From Flavobacteriales bacterium (lineage in GTDB: Bacteria > Bacteroidota > Bacteroidia > Flavobacteriales_D > Sanyastnellaceae): a DNA stretch of 64,000 bases. The stretch spans positions 47,472 to 111,471 of the forward strand of contig CANGTU010000002.1 in the NCBI GenBank assembly GCA_947456965.1, written 5' to 3'. Below are positions 18,189 through 27,598 of the stretch, in pieces. Made by a program: the position numbers and the translations under genes. The notes beneath the pieces are model-generated. The model was not told the origin of the DNA, did not search any database, and saw nothing but the letters and a program-made list of their open reading frames with translations. Within the stretch, counting starts at the first letter, position 1. Each line of letters starts with the position of its first letter.

Positions 18189-19562
18189 ATGAAAAATCTC
18201 CGATACCTCCTTCTTGTCGCAGCCATTCCTGCGCTTGTATCCTGCGAGAGATTCCTCGAATATCCCCCGCAGGGAGCCATTCTGGCCGAGGATGCATTGA
18301 AAACACCAGACGATGCGCAGCGGCTGCTCAACAGCTGCTATGACGTGCTGGCCAACATCTTCGACGGAAGCTACCAGAATCTCGCCGAGTTACTCAGCGA
18401 TAACCTCGACGAGCCCAACGGAAATGACTTCCAGTCCGTATACAACAGGTCCACCAACTTCTTCACCCCTACCACCAATGGCGTGTACTCTGATTTCTAC
18501 TATGCCATTTACCGGTGCAACTCGCTTCTCGAGAACTTTGACCTCATTGAAGGACTCAGCGACGCCGACCGCGATCGTATGGAAGCAGAAGCCCGGTTTA
18601 TCCGCGGTGTTTGCCACTGGCATGTGGCCAAACTCTATGCGCAACCCTATGGCTACAGCGCAACCAATAATCACCTTGGCATCGTCCTGCGTGAAAAAGC
18701 AGGCAATGAGCCACTTGCGAGGAGCACCGTGGAAGAGACCTACACCTTCATCCTGGAAGACCTCACGTTCGCCTTCAACAATCTGCCGGTGTCCAATGAC
18801 GCGTATGCCGACAAGAACGCTGCTGCCGGCATGCTCGCCATGATTTACTTCTTGATGAACGACTTCAACCGCACGGTTCAGTTTTCTGATGTCGTGATTG
18901 AAAGCGGACAATACACCATGAACGACACCATTGACCGCTTTCCGAATATCGGAACCACGGCACTTCCCAATCCTGAGACCGTATTCGGTATTGTAAGCTT
19001 TGCCAACGATGTGCGCACGGAAGACCTCACCGGCAATTACAACGCTTCCGGCATCCTTCCTCCCAACCTCACGCTGAGCCAGGAACTCAACCAGCTCTTT
19101 GCCCAGAACCCCGCTGACCAGCGCAATAGCTGGATCACCGCAGATGGTACCAAGTATGTACTCGGGCGCTATCAAGACAAAGTCGTATTCAATATCCCCC
19201 TTGTGTACCTGACCGAGCTCATGCTCATTCGCGCGGAGGCATTGGGCGAGCTCAATCAGGACCTCGGCACGGCCATTGAAGACATCAACGCCATTCGCGA
19301 GCGCGCATTTGGCGACGACATCAATGACCTGCCCTCAGGAGCAACCGCGGCGGAGGTCATCGCTGCTGCGCGCGAAGAATACCGGAAAGAAACCGTATCT
19401 GAAGGCAAGTGGATGGAACAACTCAAGCGCCGGGGCGCGAAGGGTGAGAATATCATCATCCGCGGTGCACCCTGGAACTGCCCAGGTATGGCCCTCCAGT
19501 TCCCCAACGCTGAATTCACCAGCGCCCTTTTCACTGGCAACCCCGAAGGAGGATGCAACTGA
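18189..19562 (+). CDS. susD: SusD/RagB-family glycan-binding lipoprotein
   Basis: 457 residues. Lipobox Cys19 (ALVSCERFLEYPPQG), then the SusD N-terminal TPR region (AEDALKTPDDAQRLLNSCYDVL is typical) and the C-terminal half with LMLIRAEALGELNQD and INAIRERAFG, the conserved helices of the SusD_RagB fold. It forms a lid on the SusC barrel and binds the incoming glycan at the cell surface. It sits inside the alpha-glucan locus, 12 bp after susC and 35 bp before the next lipoprotein gene. Confidence 0.95.
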   Translation: MKNLRYLLLVAAIPALVSCERFLEYPPQGAILAEDALKTPDDAQRLLNSCYDVLANIFDGSYQNLAELLSDNLDEPNGNDFQSVYNRSTNFFTPTTNGVYSDFYYAIYRCNSLLENFDLIEGLSDADRDRMEAEARFIRGVCHWHVAKLYAQPYGYSATNNHLGIVLREKAGNEPLARSTVEETYTFILEDLTFAFNNLPVSNDAYADKNAAAGMLAMIYFLMNDFNRTVQFSDVVIESGQYTMNDTIDRFPNIGTTALPNPETVFGIVSFANDVRTEDLTGNYNASGILPPNLTLSQELNQLFAQNPADQRNSWITADGTKYVLGRYQDKVVFNIPLVYLTELMLIRAEALGELNQDLGTAIEDINAIRERAFGDDINDLPSGATAAEVIAAAREEYRKETVSEGKWMEQLKRRGAKGENIIIRGAPWNCPGMALQFPNAEFTSALFTGNPEGGCN

Positions 19563-19597
19563 CTCCACTAAGACACCGACTAACAGGAAACACCACC

Positions 19598-20083
19598 ATG
19601 AATACCACAAAACGCCTCCTCTTGCTGCTGCTCATCCTTGCAGCGGCAGGGTGCAAACCCGATCTCAAAGGCGAGCTCGGTGAAATCACTGACAAGGTGA
19701 AGGGCCTCAACGGCACCTGGGAAATAGAGCAGTTCATCCAGCAAGATCCCAACAACCCGATCCTCGAAGAACGCGACCTCAGCTCCTTCTACGTCCGCGA
19801 AGGCACAGAGCCCATGCGCATGGTCATCAGCACTGCCGATCGCTCCTACTCCGTAACCCAAACGATCGGCAAGCGCTTCTTCGGCAGCTCCGGCACCTGG
19901 GAACTTGATGATGAAATCGCCCCATCCTACCTCACCCTCTTCGGCGATGAAGACACCCTGCGTGTTGATCTCGACCGCATGGTGCTTCCTAACAGTCAGA
20001 CCATGGGCCTGGTGTACACCCGCGAGTGCTCCGATGGATTCAGGAACGTGATTTACAAATTCAACTTTAAGCGCATCGACTGA
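19598..20083 (+). CDS. Lipoprotein of the alpha-glucan locus
   Basis: 161 residues with lipobox Cys19 (ILAAAGCKPD). The mature part looks like a lipocalin-like small beta barrel of the DUF5004 type: LNGTWEIEQFIQQ, MVISTADRSYSVTQTIG, SGTWELDDEIAPSYLTLFG, and a C-terminal strand NVIYKFNFKRI. Family members of this kind are common in SusCD loci; a glycan-binding or assembly role is an inference. I chose the ATG that starts the signal peptide; an upstream reading overlapping susD adds 15 residues without such a signal. The next gene starts 2 bp after the stop. Confidence 0.7.
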   Translation: MNTTKRLLLLLLILAAAGCKPDLKGELGEITDKVKGLNGTWEIEQFIQQDPNNPILEERDLSSFYVREGTEPMRMVISTADRSYSVTQTIGKRFFGSSGTWELDDEIAPSYLTLFGDEDTLRVDLDRMVLPNSQTMGLVYTRECSDGFRNVIYKFNFKRID

Positions 20084-20085
20084 CC

Positions 20086-20919
20086 ATGAACAAGCTTATC
20101 CTTTCCATCGCGGCGATGGCCATCTCCCTGGGTGCGCTGTGTCAGGCCGCTTTCGTCCTGCCCTCGCCCACCAATCCGAATGATTCTGTCACCATCTTCA
20201 TAGACGTGGGACAAACGACAGGCGGGCTTAAAACCATGCTCACCAACAATCCCTTGTATGTGGACTCCGTGTACATGTGGACGTGGAATCCATCCGGACC
20301 AGTCTGCGGCAATGGCGAGTGGGGCAACTCCAATGCCTGCATGAAGATGGACCATGTATCCGGACTCATTTTTCAAAAGAAGATTCTGCCGGTTGACTTC
20401 TACGGTACCACGCCGCTTCAGTTCTTTCAAAACGGTATTTCATGCCTGGCTAAGCTGCGCAGCGGATATGAGTTCGAAGATGCCGGAGTAGGCGAAGCCA
20501 AGACAGAAGACCTCAAGATTGATATCATCCCTGCCCTGTGCTCTGAAATCTTCTGCTACTTTCCGGAGGCCGCGCGTACCGATGACTACCTCTCCATCAC
20601 CTACGACAATAACCAGGAAGCCAATACCAACCTTCAGAATCTAGGTGATCAGGAATGCTACATTTATATGCGCGCCCGCACAGGTCCGTTCACCTTCGTA
20701 GAGTATGTCGATGAACCCCTGGTGACCAGCACTCCCGAGTTGCAGATGAAGCCGGTGGATGGCAAGCCCGGATTTTTCCGGATAACTTTCTCCCCAGCTG
20801 ATTTCTTCATTATTCCGGAGGGGCAATCCATTCAGAGCGTCCTCTTCTATATCGTGAAACCCGGGTACCTTCCCACACCTCCTGTGTTTCAGACTTACGT
20901 GCCGCTCGACTGCGAGTAA
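20086..20919 (+). CDS. Secreted protein related to the amylase N-terminal module
   Basis: 277 residues with a signal peptide (1-20, ending ALCQA). The first ~60 mature residues (PSPTNPNDSVTIFIDVGQTT) match in pattern the start of the amylase encoded at 12074 (SPPFPTQTDEITIFYDADLG), a DUF4961-like sandwich. A second half beginning near CSEIFCYFPEAARTDDYLS repeats the pattern with a strand-rich region. Several Cys residues may form disulfides. No lipobox and no T9SS tail visible. Likely a glycan-binding helper in the periplasm or at the surface; last gene of the locus, followed by a strong terminator. Confidence 0.65.
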   Translation: MNKLILSIAAMAISLGALCQAAFVLPSPTNPNDSVTIFIDVGQTTGGLKTMLTNNPLYVDSVYMWTWNPSGPVCGNGEWGNSNACMKMDHVSGLIFQKKILPVDFYGTTPLQFFQNGISCLAKLRSGYEFEDAGVGEAKTEDLKIDIIPALCSEIFCYFPEAARTDDYLSITYDNNQEANTNLQNLGDQECYIYMRARTGPFTFVEYVDEPLVTSTPELQMKPVDGKPGFFRITFSPADFFIIPEGQSIQSVLFYIVKPGYLPTPPVFQTYVPLDCE

Positions 20920-20934
20920 AAGATCCGAAAACAC

Positions 20935-20979
20935 AAAAGCCGGGATCTGGCGGATGAGTACCGCCAAGGCCCGGCTTTT
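20935..20979. terminator. Two-way intrinsic terminator closing the alpha-glucan locus
   Basis: AAAAGCCGGG pairs with CCCGGCTTTT, and an inner stem TGGCGG / CCGCCA extends it. A-run and T-run on opposite sides let it stop transcription both from the locus and from prmA, which ends 10 bp away on the other strand. Confidence 0.93.
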
Positions 20980-20988
20980 CAATTTTAC

Positions 20989-21813
20989 CTACTTCTGCAA
21001 GATGACCAAGGCCCACTCGCCCCGGGTTTTCCGGGCATATTCCCGCATCTGGCCAAAAGCCTCGAGCAGGATCGGGATATCGTGGCTATAAAAGCCACTG
21101 AGGAGAAGAAAGCCACCAGCTGCCAGAGCGGCCTGATAGGCTGCCGCATCCTGCACCAGAATGTTTCGGTTGATGTTCGCCAGGATGATGTCATACACTC
21201 TGCCGTTGAGCAGTGCCGCATCACCCAGCTCACACCGCACCACTGGTGCGCCATTGCGCTCCACATTCTCGAGCGCATTGCGGTAAGCCCATTCATCTAC
21301 ATCAATCGCATCCACCGAACTGGCGCCCAGACGTGCGGCGAGGATCGCCAGTACACCGGTACCTGAACCCATATCCAACACGCGTCTTTCCGCGAAGCCC
21401 AGGTCATACATCACTCGGAGCATGAGCCATGTGGTGGCATGATGGCCGGTGCCGAAAGACATTTTCGGTTCAATGATCAACTCATGCCGATAACCCCCAA
21501 CCGAATGATGGAATGGTGCGCGCACCAGACAGAGATCCTCAACGGCAATGGGATCAAAGTTCTTCTCCCATTCCGCATTCCAGTTCTCATCCGGAATCTC
21601 CCGGGATGAAAACGACAGCATTTGTCCAGGTATCTGCGAGGCTTGCAGGTACTCCCGAAGTACAGGTACGTGGTGGGCCTCCGATACATACGCCTGCAGT
21701 CCGTCCGACAGCTCCACAAAACTCTCGAAGCCCATGTCAGCCAGCTCGGCAACCAGCACCTCCCTTGCGGGGAGCAACGGCTCCAGATGAAACGTGTATT
21801 CGATATAATTCAT
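20989..21813 (-). CDS. prmA: Ribosomal protein L11 methyltransferase PrmA
   Basis: 274 residues. N-terminal substrate domain (1-~90), then a class I SAM methyltransferase with the PrmA signature GTGHHATTWLML, motif I VLDMGSGTGVLAI and the NINRNIL motif equivalent to the catalytic-loop region. It trimethylates L11 in the cytoplasm. The ATG overlaps the tpiA stop by 4 bp (ATGA), so the two genes are coupled. Confidence 0.95.
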   Translation of the reverse strand: MNYIEYTFHLEPLLPAREVLVAELADMGFESFVELSDGLQAYVSEAHHVPVLREYLQASQIPGQMLSFSSREIPDENWNAEWEKNFDPIAVEDLCLVRAPFHHSVGGYRHELIIEPKMSFGTGHHATTWLMLRVMYDLGFAERRVLDMGSGTGVLAILAARLGASSVDAIDVDEWAYRNALENVERNGAPVVRCELGDAALLNGRVYDIILANINRNILVQDAAAYQAALAAGGFLLLSGFYSHDIPILLEAFGQMREYARKTRGEWALVILQK

Positions 21814-22571
21814 AATCCCGCCGCCGATCGGATGATCCGTATAAACTCATGCACCTTGAGTGATGCCCCTCCTACCAGTGCGCCATCCACATCCGGACAG
21901 GCAAACAAATCCGCGCTGTTAGATGCGTTAACACTGCCACCATAAAGTATGCGCACCCTATTCGCTGTTGCTTCACCAACGTGTGAAGCCAGAGACTGTC
22001 GGACAAAGGCGTGCATTTCCTGCGCCTGATCACTCGATGCTGTGACCCCGGTTCCGATAGCCCATACAGGCTCATACGCCAACACAACATCCGCCATCTG
22101 AGCCGGACTAAGGTGGTATAGACCATGCTCGAGTTGGTGAAGGACTGTGATAAAGTGGCGTTTCTCCTGGCGCTCTTCCAGGTTCTCCCCTACACAGAAT
22201 ACCGGCTTGATCCCATGCAGCAGGCACGCGTCCACCTTGCGGGCCAGCAGCGTATCGCCTTCGTGGAAATACTGCCTGCGCTCACTGTGCCCGATGATCG
22301 CGTAACGCACCCGCATCTCCGACAGCATAGCAGCCGATATCTCACCTGTAAATGCACCGAAGCTATGCTGGCTGCAATTCTGCGCGGCGAGCTCATACAC
22401 CGGGTCCTTCACCATCTCCATGGGCACCAGATAAAGGGAGGGCGGAGCAATCATCACCTCCACACCATCAGGCAGTTCGTCGCGATGTTCCTGCAGGCTG
22501 ACCGCAAACTCCATAGCCTCGGTCAGCGTCTTGTTCATCTTCCAGTTTCCGGCTACCAGCTTCGTTCTCAT
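21810..22571 (-). CDS. tpiA: Triosephosphate isomerase
   Basis: 253 residues, the normal TIM length. Visible active-site pieces: NWKMN near the N-terminus (catalytic Lys), IIGHSERR (catalytic His), AYEPVWAIGTG (catalytic Glu), and the phosphate-binding YGGSVN and GALVGGASL. It interconverts dihydroxyacetone phosphate and glyceraldehyde 3-phosphate in glycolysis. Two adjacent ATG codons exist (22574 and 22571); MRTKLVAGNWKMN is the usual start. Divergent from recQ with about 60 bp between, coupled to prmA downstream. Confidence 0.96.
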   Translation of the reverse strand: MRTKLVAGNWKMNKTLTEAMEFAVSLQEHRDELPDGVEVMIAPPSLYLVPMEMVKDPVYELAAQNCSQHSFGAFTGEISAAMLSEMRVRYAIIGHSERRQYFHEGDTLLARKVDACLLHGIKPVFCVGENLEERQEKRHFITVLHQLEHGLYHLSPAQMADVVLAYEPVWAIGTGVTASSDQAQEMHAFVRQSLASHVGEATANRVRILYGGSVNASNSADLFACPDVDGALVGGASLKVHEFIRIIRSAAGL

Positions 22572-22634
22572 CATATTGATTGCGTTATTGCGGATGAATG
22601 GCCATCCGGATTTGAAACGTGCTAAATTACCCCC

Positions 22635-24539
22635 ATGGCCGTTGCCCTCGACATTCTCCGCCAATACTGGGGATATCCTTCATTCCGCAAGGGACAGGAG
22701 GCCATTGTGCAATCTGTCATGGAAGGAACAGACACCTTGGCCCTGCTGCCCACCGGCGGAGGCAAGTCGGTATGTTTTCAGGTTCCGGCCATGGCCATGA
22801 ACGGGCTGTGCGTGGTGGTTTCGCCCCTTGTTGCGCTGATGCACGATCAGGTGGAAAACTTGCGCAAGCGAGGCATAGCTGCGGCGGCCGTAACCAGTGT
22901 ACAGGGCATCCGCGAACTGGAAAAGACGTACAATGCCGCGATCCGCGGGGAGCTCAAGTTTCTGTACGTATCCCCTGAGCGACTGAGTAATGTCGTGTTC
23001 ATCGAACGACTGAAGGTGATGCCACTCATCTTGCTGGCCGTGGATGAGGCGCATTGCATTTCCCAGTGGGGATATGATTTCCGTCCATCTTACCTCGACA
23101 TTGCCCGAGTAAGAGAGCTGCATCCCCACGTGCCGGTGATTGCACTCACCGCCACGGCCACACCGGCTGTGGTGCAGGATATCCAGGATAAGCTGCGATT
23201 CCGGAAGCGCCATGTCATCGCGTCCAGTTTTCTGCGCAGCAATTTATCTTACATCGTTGAGAAGCGCGAAGACAAAGAGCAGCGCATGATCGATATCTGC
23301 CGGAGTGTAGCAGGTTCAGGCATCATCTACTGCGGCACCCGTCAACGCACACGGGAAGTAGCGGCACTGCTCAATCGGTCGGGCGTCATATCCGCCTTTT
23401 ATCACGCCGGATTACCTGCCCCTGCCCGTGCCAAAACCTTTGAGGATTGGATGAAAGGTGAAGTACGCATGATGTGCGCCACCAATGCCTTTGGGATGGG
23501 GATTGATAAGCCCGATGTGCGCATCGTGATACACGCCGATGTGCCCTCCAACCCCGAGGCCTACTTTCAGGAAGCAGGCCGAGCAGGCCGCGATGGCCTC
23601 GCCGCTTACGCCGTGCTGTTGTGGAATGAGGAAGACCCCGACAAACTCCTGAGGCAGGTGGAAACGCGGTATCCGCCGGAGGATTTTCTCCGCCGCACCT
23701 ACCAGCTCCTCGGAGAATATTTCCGGGTGGCGCTGGGCTCAGGTAAAGAAACGACCCATCCGCTGGATATCGGTGATTTCTCATCGCGTTATGGATTGCG
23801 TGCGGCGGAGGTACTCAGTGCCCTTCGTCTACTGGAAGCAGCCGGCTATATCAGTCTCAATGAATCCACTCAAGTTCCATCACGCCTTCATTTCACCGTA
23901 AACCGCACGGGGCTTTACCGGTTTCAGGTGACCCATCCGGAGGTCGATCCCTTTGTGCAGGTCATCCTGCGGATGTACGGCGGACTCTTTGAGCAATACG
24001 TCGCTATCCGGGAAGAAGAAATAGCCCGGGGCACCCGGCTCACGATTGACGAAGTCATCCGTTACCTCCGGTTCATGCAGCAGCAGGGAGCGGCTGATTA
24101 TGTATCGCGCACCGAGCATCCGCGCATCACGTGGATGAGTGGCCGCGAGGAACATCATCGGCTCCGCTTTCCGCCGGAGTCTTACGCAAACCGCAAGGAA
24201 GCCGAGCTCAACCGCTGCCGGGCCATGGTGCGCTACCTCACCTCCGGCCACTGCCGGAGTATGCAGTTGCTCGCTTATTTCGGCGAAGACAGCAAACGCC
24301 CTTGTGGAACATGCGACGTATGCCGCGCTGAGAAACGTGTGACACGAGAAGCAACTCTGGCCATGGATCAGGCCCTGATGGAGCTAGTGCGACGCGGAAG
24401 TGTACCTGTGCACGATGTGACCCGCGCACTGCCTGATTGCGATACGGAAATGCTCGAGCAACTCATCCGCTGGAAAATGGACCAGGGACAGCTCATGCTC
24501 ACTGCACAGGGATATCTGACTGTGCCGCCGGAGACCTGA
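22635..24539 (+). CDS. recQ: RecQ-type ATP-dependent DNA helicase
   Basis: 634 residues. Helicase domain 1 has LLPTGGGKS (Walker A, about 37-45), DEAHCISQWGYDFRP (Walker B and aromatic-rich loop) and ALTATAT; domain 2 has IIYCGTRQRT, ATNAFGMGIDKPDVR and QEAGRAGRDG. The zinc-binding region reads GHCRSMQLLAYFGED then CGTCDVC, and a winged-helix region lies before it. No HRDC domain is evident at the C-terminus, as in the short RecQ form common in Bacteroidota. Role: recombination repair and fork processing. A weak TAAATTAC box ends 4 nt before the ATG. Confidence 0.93.
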   Translation: MAVALDILRQYWGYPSFRKGQEAIVQSVMEGTDTLALLPTGGGKSVCFQVPAMAMNGLCVVVSPLVALMHDQVENLRKRGIAAAAVTSVQGIRELEKTYNAAIRGELKFLYVSPERLSNVVFIERLKVMPLILLAVDEAHCISQWGYDFRPSYLDIARVRELHPHVPVIALTATATPAVVQDIQDKLRFRKRHVIASSFLRSNLSYIVEKREDKEQRMIDICRSVAGSGIIYCGTRQRTREVAALLNRSGVISAFYHAGLPAPARAKTFEDWMKGEVRMMCATNAFGMGIDKPDVRIVIHADVPSNPEAYFQEAGRAGRDGLAAYAVLLWNEEDPDKLLRQVETRYPPEDFLRRTYQLLGEYFRVALGSGKETTHPLDIGDFSSRYGLRAAEVLSALRLLEAAGYISLNESTQVPSRLHFTVNRTGLYRFQVTHPEVDPFVQVILRMYGGLFEQYVAIREEEIARGTRLTIDEVIRYLRFMQQQGAADYVSRTEHPRITWMSGREEHHRLRFPPESYANRKEAELNRCRAMVRYLTSGHCRSMQLLAYFGEDSKRPCGTCDVCRAEKRVTREATLAMDQALMELVRRGSVPVHDVTRALPDCDTEMLEQLIRWKMDQGQLMLTAQGYLTVPPET

Positions 24540-24540
24540 A

Positions 24541-25242
24541 TCAGGCTTTCGATTCCTGCTTCACCGTCTTGATCTGAATGATGTCCACGAGGAAGGCAAA
24601 GGCCATGGCGAAGTAGATATAGCCCTTCGGAATATCCACATGGAAACCCTCAGCAAGCAAGGCCACACCAATCATCAGCAAGAAGCACAAGGCCAGTACC
24701 TTGAATGAAGGATGCTTGCGAATGAAACCACTGATGGGCCCGGAAGCGATGAGCATGATAAGCACCGTGACGATTACAGCGGTGTACATCACCCACAGGT
24801 CATTTACCATCCCTACCGCTGTGATGATCGAGTCGATCGAGAATACCAGATCGAGCATGATGACCTCACCCAGCATTTTGGCAAAGGTCGCCTTGCCCTT
24901 TACCACGGGTTCGTTGCCCCTGGCCGCTTCAGTTTTATGGTAAATCTCCTTGGTACTCTTGTAGATCAGGAACAGTCCGCCGAGAATCAGGATGATTCCT
25001 TTTCCGGATATTTCCTGATCCATGACGACAAACAAGGTGCGGTCGAGTTTCAGGATCCAACTGATTGCAGCCAGCAGCAGCAGGCGCATCACCATAGCCA
25101 GACCGATGCCCCAGTAGCGGAGTTTGTTGCGCTGCTGGTCAGGCAGCTTATCCGCGAGAATAGAGATAAAAATGATGTTATCAATACCCAGAATCACCTC
25201 CAGGGCGATCAGGGAAAGCAGGGGAACAATCCAGTCAAGCAT
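24541..25242 (-). CDS. TerC-family integral membrane protein
   Basis: 233 residues with about seven hydrophobic segments. The TerC signatures with membrane-embedded acidic residues are present twice: EVILGIDNIIF near the start and DLVFSIDSIITAVG in the middle. Members transport or handle metal ions such as manganese, or belong to tellurite-resistance loci; here there are no other ter genes, so metal homeostasis is the likelier role. It converges on recQ with a gap of only 1 bp and has its own well-formed promoter. Confidence 0.9.
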   Translation of the reverse strand: MLDWIVPLLSLIALEVILGIDNIIFISILADKLPDQQRNKLRYWGIGLAMVMRLLLLAAISWILKLDRTLFVVMDQEISGKGIILILGGLFLIYKSTKEIYHKTEAARGNEPVVKGKATFAKMLGEVIMLDLVFSIDSIITAVGMVNDLWVMYTAVIVTVLIMLIASGPISGFIRKHPSFKVLALCFLLMIGVALLAEGFHVDIPKGYIYFAMAFAFLVDIIQIKTVKQESKA

Positions 25243-25246
25243 AGTG

Positions 25247-25278
25247 TAAACATATCGTATTCATGATGCAGATTCAAA
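25247..25278 (-). promoter_or_regulatory. Promoter of the TerC gene: -33 TTTG and -7 TATGTTTA
   Basis: On the minus strand TTTG (25275-25278) and TATGTTTA (25247-25254) are separated by exactly 20 nt, the Bacteroidota sigma-70 spacing. The -7 box ends 4 nt before the ATG, so the transcript should be leaderless. Confidence 0.7.
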
Positions 25279-25284
25279 ATTGGC

Positions 25285-26382
25285 TCAGTGATTTTCAAAC
25301 AACGGCATCGTGTATGAAATTTCCCGGATATGAAATTGCCCGTAGGTAAAAGGACCTTCCGGGTATTCCCACACCGCGTCACCGCGCTCCACCAGCTTCA
25401 TCCCGTTGAAAGATCCGTAGGAATGCACGGGAGTGGAGAAGCGCATGCGTTTGTTCTCCTCCACATTCGTGCGGTCATCCGAAATAAAGTCTGCTATTTC
25501 AGCCCGTTCATTGAATATCAATACCGCGCTGATGCTCACGTTATTCAGGGTGTAACGCGCCCTGACCCGCAGACTATCCACTTGCTCCCATGATATCCTT
25601 GGATCTGCCAGAGCAGCGGGTGCCATGAGGCAGAGGTCGTTGAAGTACGTCACCAGTTCCGTAGTATCCATGACAGGGCCTTCGTGGTGAACCAGCCGAA
25701 GCAGTCCGAACAGGCGAATATCCATCACAGCGCGGCCATCCATGTAGCGGTGGTATCCTGGAACGCTTGTGCCCATCATGCGGCCCTTCATAAAAAAGAG
25801 GCGCGCCGGCTGGTCGAAAAAAGAATACTGTTCGCATGTAAACGGAAACGCCGGCTTTCCCTTGCCCGTCATTTGTCCGTCCATGACCACCCGCATGCCT
25901 TTTGGACGCGGCTTGCCGATTGCCCCCGAATTGCGGATATATGCGCGCACCAGGGCCGGCAGCGGTTGAAGATCCGTTTCCTGTAAAATTCCGGATGGCC
26001 CTTTCGGCACTCGCGCAGTGCAAGCGGCCACATCCCGCTTCCAAAGGCCTTCAAACTGCTGATTTCCCCATGAGAGGACCAGTGCGAGAACCACCAGACC
26101 ATTGGCTACTGTTCCCCATCTGGCATCTTTCCAGCCAGCCACTATGAGACCTTGAGAGAGAACAACGCCCGCCAGAGCGAACAATCTCCAGAGAGGAGAG
26201 CATGATGCAAACCAGGCGGCGGCGAGGAAAAAGAATACCCCTGCCGTGAGCCAGAGCATACCTGCAGGGCGCGATATCGTGAGCGAAAGCTCGGTGAGTT
26301 TTGCCAGTCCGAACGCTTTGGCAAATCCCATCAGGTGAATCAGCCCATGCAGGGCGAGGAGAATGGTGAATGCAATATCCAT
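25285..26382 (-). CDS. DUF6544-like membrane protein
   Basis: 365 residues. Four N-terminal membrane helices (to about residue 110) are followed by a soluble domain of about 250 residues with KGMRVVMDGQM, FTCEQYSFFDQPARLFFMKGRM, YHRYMDGRAVMDIRLFGLLRLV and the C-terminal YPEGPFTYGQFHIREISY. This arrangement matches the DUF6544 family (formerly a stand-alone unknown domain with DoxX-like helices). Function unknown; the soluble part has a fold-like pattern of a lipid- or ligand-binding sandwich, but that is only an impression. Lies between terC and the rlmI-like gene, all on the minus strand. Confidence 0.65.
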   Translation of the reverse strand: MDIAFTILLALHGLIHLMGFAKAFGLAKLTELSLTISRPAGMLWLTAGVFFFLAAAWFASCSPLWRLFALAGVVLSQGLIVAGWKDARWGTVANGLVVLALVLSWGNQQFEGLWKRDVAACTARVPKGPSGILQETDLQPLPALVRAYIRNSGAIGKPRPKGMRVVMDGQMTGKGKPAFPFTCEQYSFFDQPARLFFMKGRMMGTSVPGYHRYMDGRAVMDIRLFGLLRLVHHEGPVMDTTELVTYFNDLCLMAPAALADPRISWEQVDSLRVRARYTLNNVSISAVLIFNERAEIADFISDDRTNVEENKRMRFSTPVHSYGSFNGMKLVERGDAVWEYPEGPFTYGQFHIREISYTMPLFENH

Positions 26383-26396
26383 GTTTTTGCGATGCC

Positions 26397-27584
26397 TTAA
26401 TGATCCACCTGAAGCACAAGCCCCTTCAGGTATTCACCCTCCGGGTGGAAGAGCGAAACCGGATGGTCAGCAGGTTGGTGCAGCTGATGGAGGATGCGTA
26501 CCTGTCTGCCTGTATCAATAGCTGCGGCGAGCACGGCCCCGCGAAACAGATCCTGATCCACGGCCTGACTGCAACTGAAGGTAAACAGGATGCCACCCGG
26601 CCGGATACGTCGGAGAGCTGCCTCATTGATTCTGCGGTACCCTTGCACCGCCTTATGACGGGCGCTGAGCTTTTTGGCAAAGGCCGGTGGATCCAGCACA
26701 ATCAGATCATAGATCACATCTACCGACTTCAAGTATTCTACCGCATCCGCATGGATAATGCGGTGGCGGGAGTCATCGAAACCGTTGAGACGCACATTTT
26801 CCTCCGTCAGTTCCAGAGCGTGGCGACTGCTGTCCAGACTGTGTACCTCGCGGGCCCCACCGGCGAGTGCGTACACGGAGAAGCCACCAGTATAGCAAAA
26901 CGTATTGAGGACAGTACGGCCACTGCTCATTTCCCCCAGAAGTCGCCTGTTCTCCCGCTGGTCAATAAAGAATCCTGTTTTCTGTCCGCGAACCCAATCC
27001 ACACGAAACGGATGCCCGTGTTCCCGGCAGATACCTTCAGTATGATCACCGAACAGGTATCCATCAGCTGGAGCACCGGCAGCATGGCGTGACAGCTTCA
27101 CTTCACTTTTGTCGTACACCCGGGTAAGAGCTGGACCATAGATTTCCCGGAGAGCTTCAGCGAAAGTGTGGCAGAGCTGGTGCATACCCATACTATGCGC
27201 CTGAATCACGGCAGTATCCCCATAGATATCGATGACCAGTCCGGGCAGTCCATCGCCCTCGGCATGAACGAGCCGATACATGTTGTTGCCTGTCAGGTCC
27301 AGAACCCCCGAAGCCTTTCGGCTTTCCCATGCCTCGCGGATTTTGCGTTTCCAAAAGGCCTCATCCACCCTTTCATCGCCAAAAGAAACCAGGCGCACGG
27401 CGATGCTTCCTTCCGCATAATGTCCGGTGCCCAGTATCCGGCCCTGTTGATCAGCCACACGCACAAGATCACCGGGTTCAGGAGGGCGGTCCATGGAACC
27501 AATGGCACCGCTGAAAATCCAGGGATGAAATCTGCGCACGGATTGATCCTTTCCGGACTTGAGCGTAATGAGGGGATACGGCAT
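26397..27584 (-). CDS. rlmI: RlmI-like 23S rRNA m5C methyltransferase
   Basis: 395 residues, E. coli RlmI has 396. N-terminal PUA domain (ITLKSGKDQSVRRFHPWIFSGAI), a central EEHEE-type domain, and a C-terminal SAM methyltransferase with VRGQKTGFFIDQRENR, motif I VLNTFCYTGGFSVYA, VLDPPAFAK and the catalytic-type FSCSQ. It modifies C1962 of 23S rRNA in E. coli. I used the ATG giving MPYPLITLKSG because a TAGCTTTG element ends 6 nt before it and the 29 extra upstream residues do not fit the family. Confidence 0.9.
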   Translation of the reverse strand: MPYPLITLKSGKDQSVRRFHPWIFSGAIGSMDRPPEPGDLVRVADQQGRILGTGHYAEGSIAVRLVSFGDERVDEAFWKRKIREAWESRKASGVLDLTGNNMYRLVHAEGDGLPGLVIDIYGDTAVIQAHSMGMHQLCHTFAEALREIYGPALTRVYDKSEVKLSRHAAGAPADGYLFGDHTEGICREHGHPFRVDWVRGQKTGFFIDQRENRRLLGEMSSGRTVLNTFCYTGGFSVYALAGGAREVHSLDSSRHALELTEENVRLNGFDDSRHRIIHADAVEYLKSVDVIYDLIVLDPPAFAKKLSARHKAVQGYRRINEAALRRIRPGGILFTFSCSQAVDQDLFRGAVLAAAIDTGRQVRILHQLHQPADHPVSLFHPEGEYLKGLVLQVDH

Positions 27585-27590
27585 AGGCGA

Positions 27591-27598
27591 CAAAGCTA
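27591..27598 (-). promoter_or_regulatory. -7 element (TAGCTTTG), leaderless arrangement
   Basis: Exact TAnnTTTG on the minus strand, 6 nt before the rlmI-like ATG. Confidence 0.6.

Noticed and set aside
18390..19175. Minus-strand frame of 261 codons inside susD
   Set aside because: Antisense shadow of a clear SusD protein.
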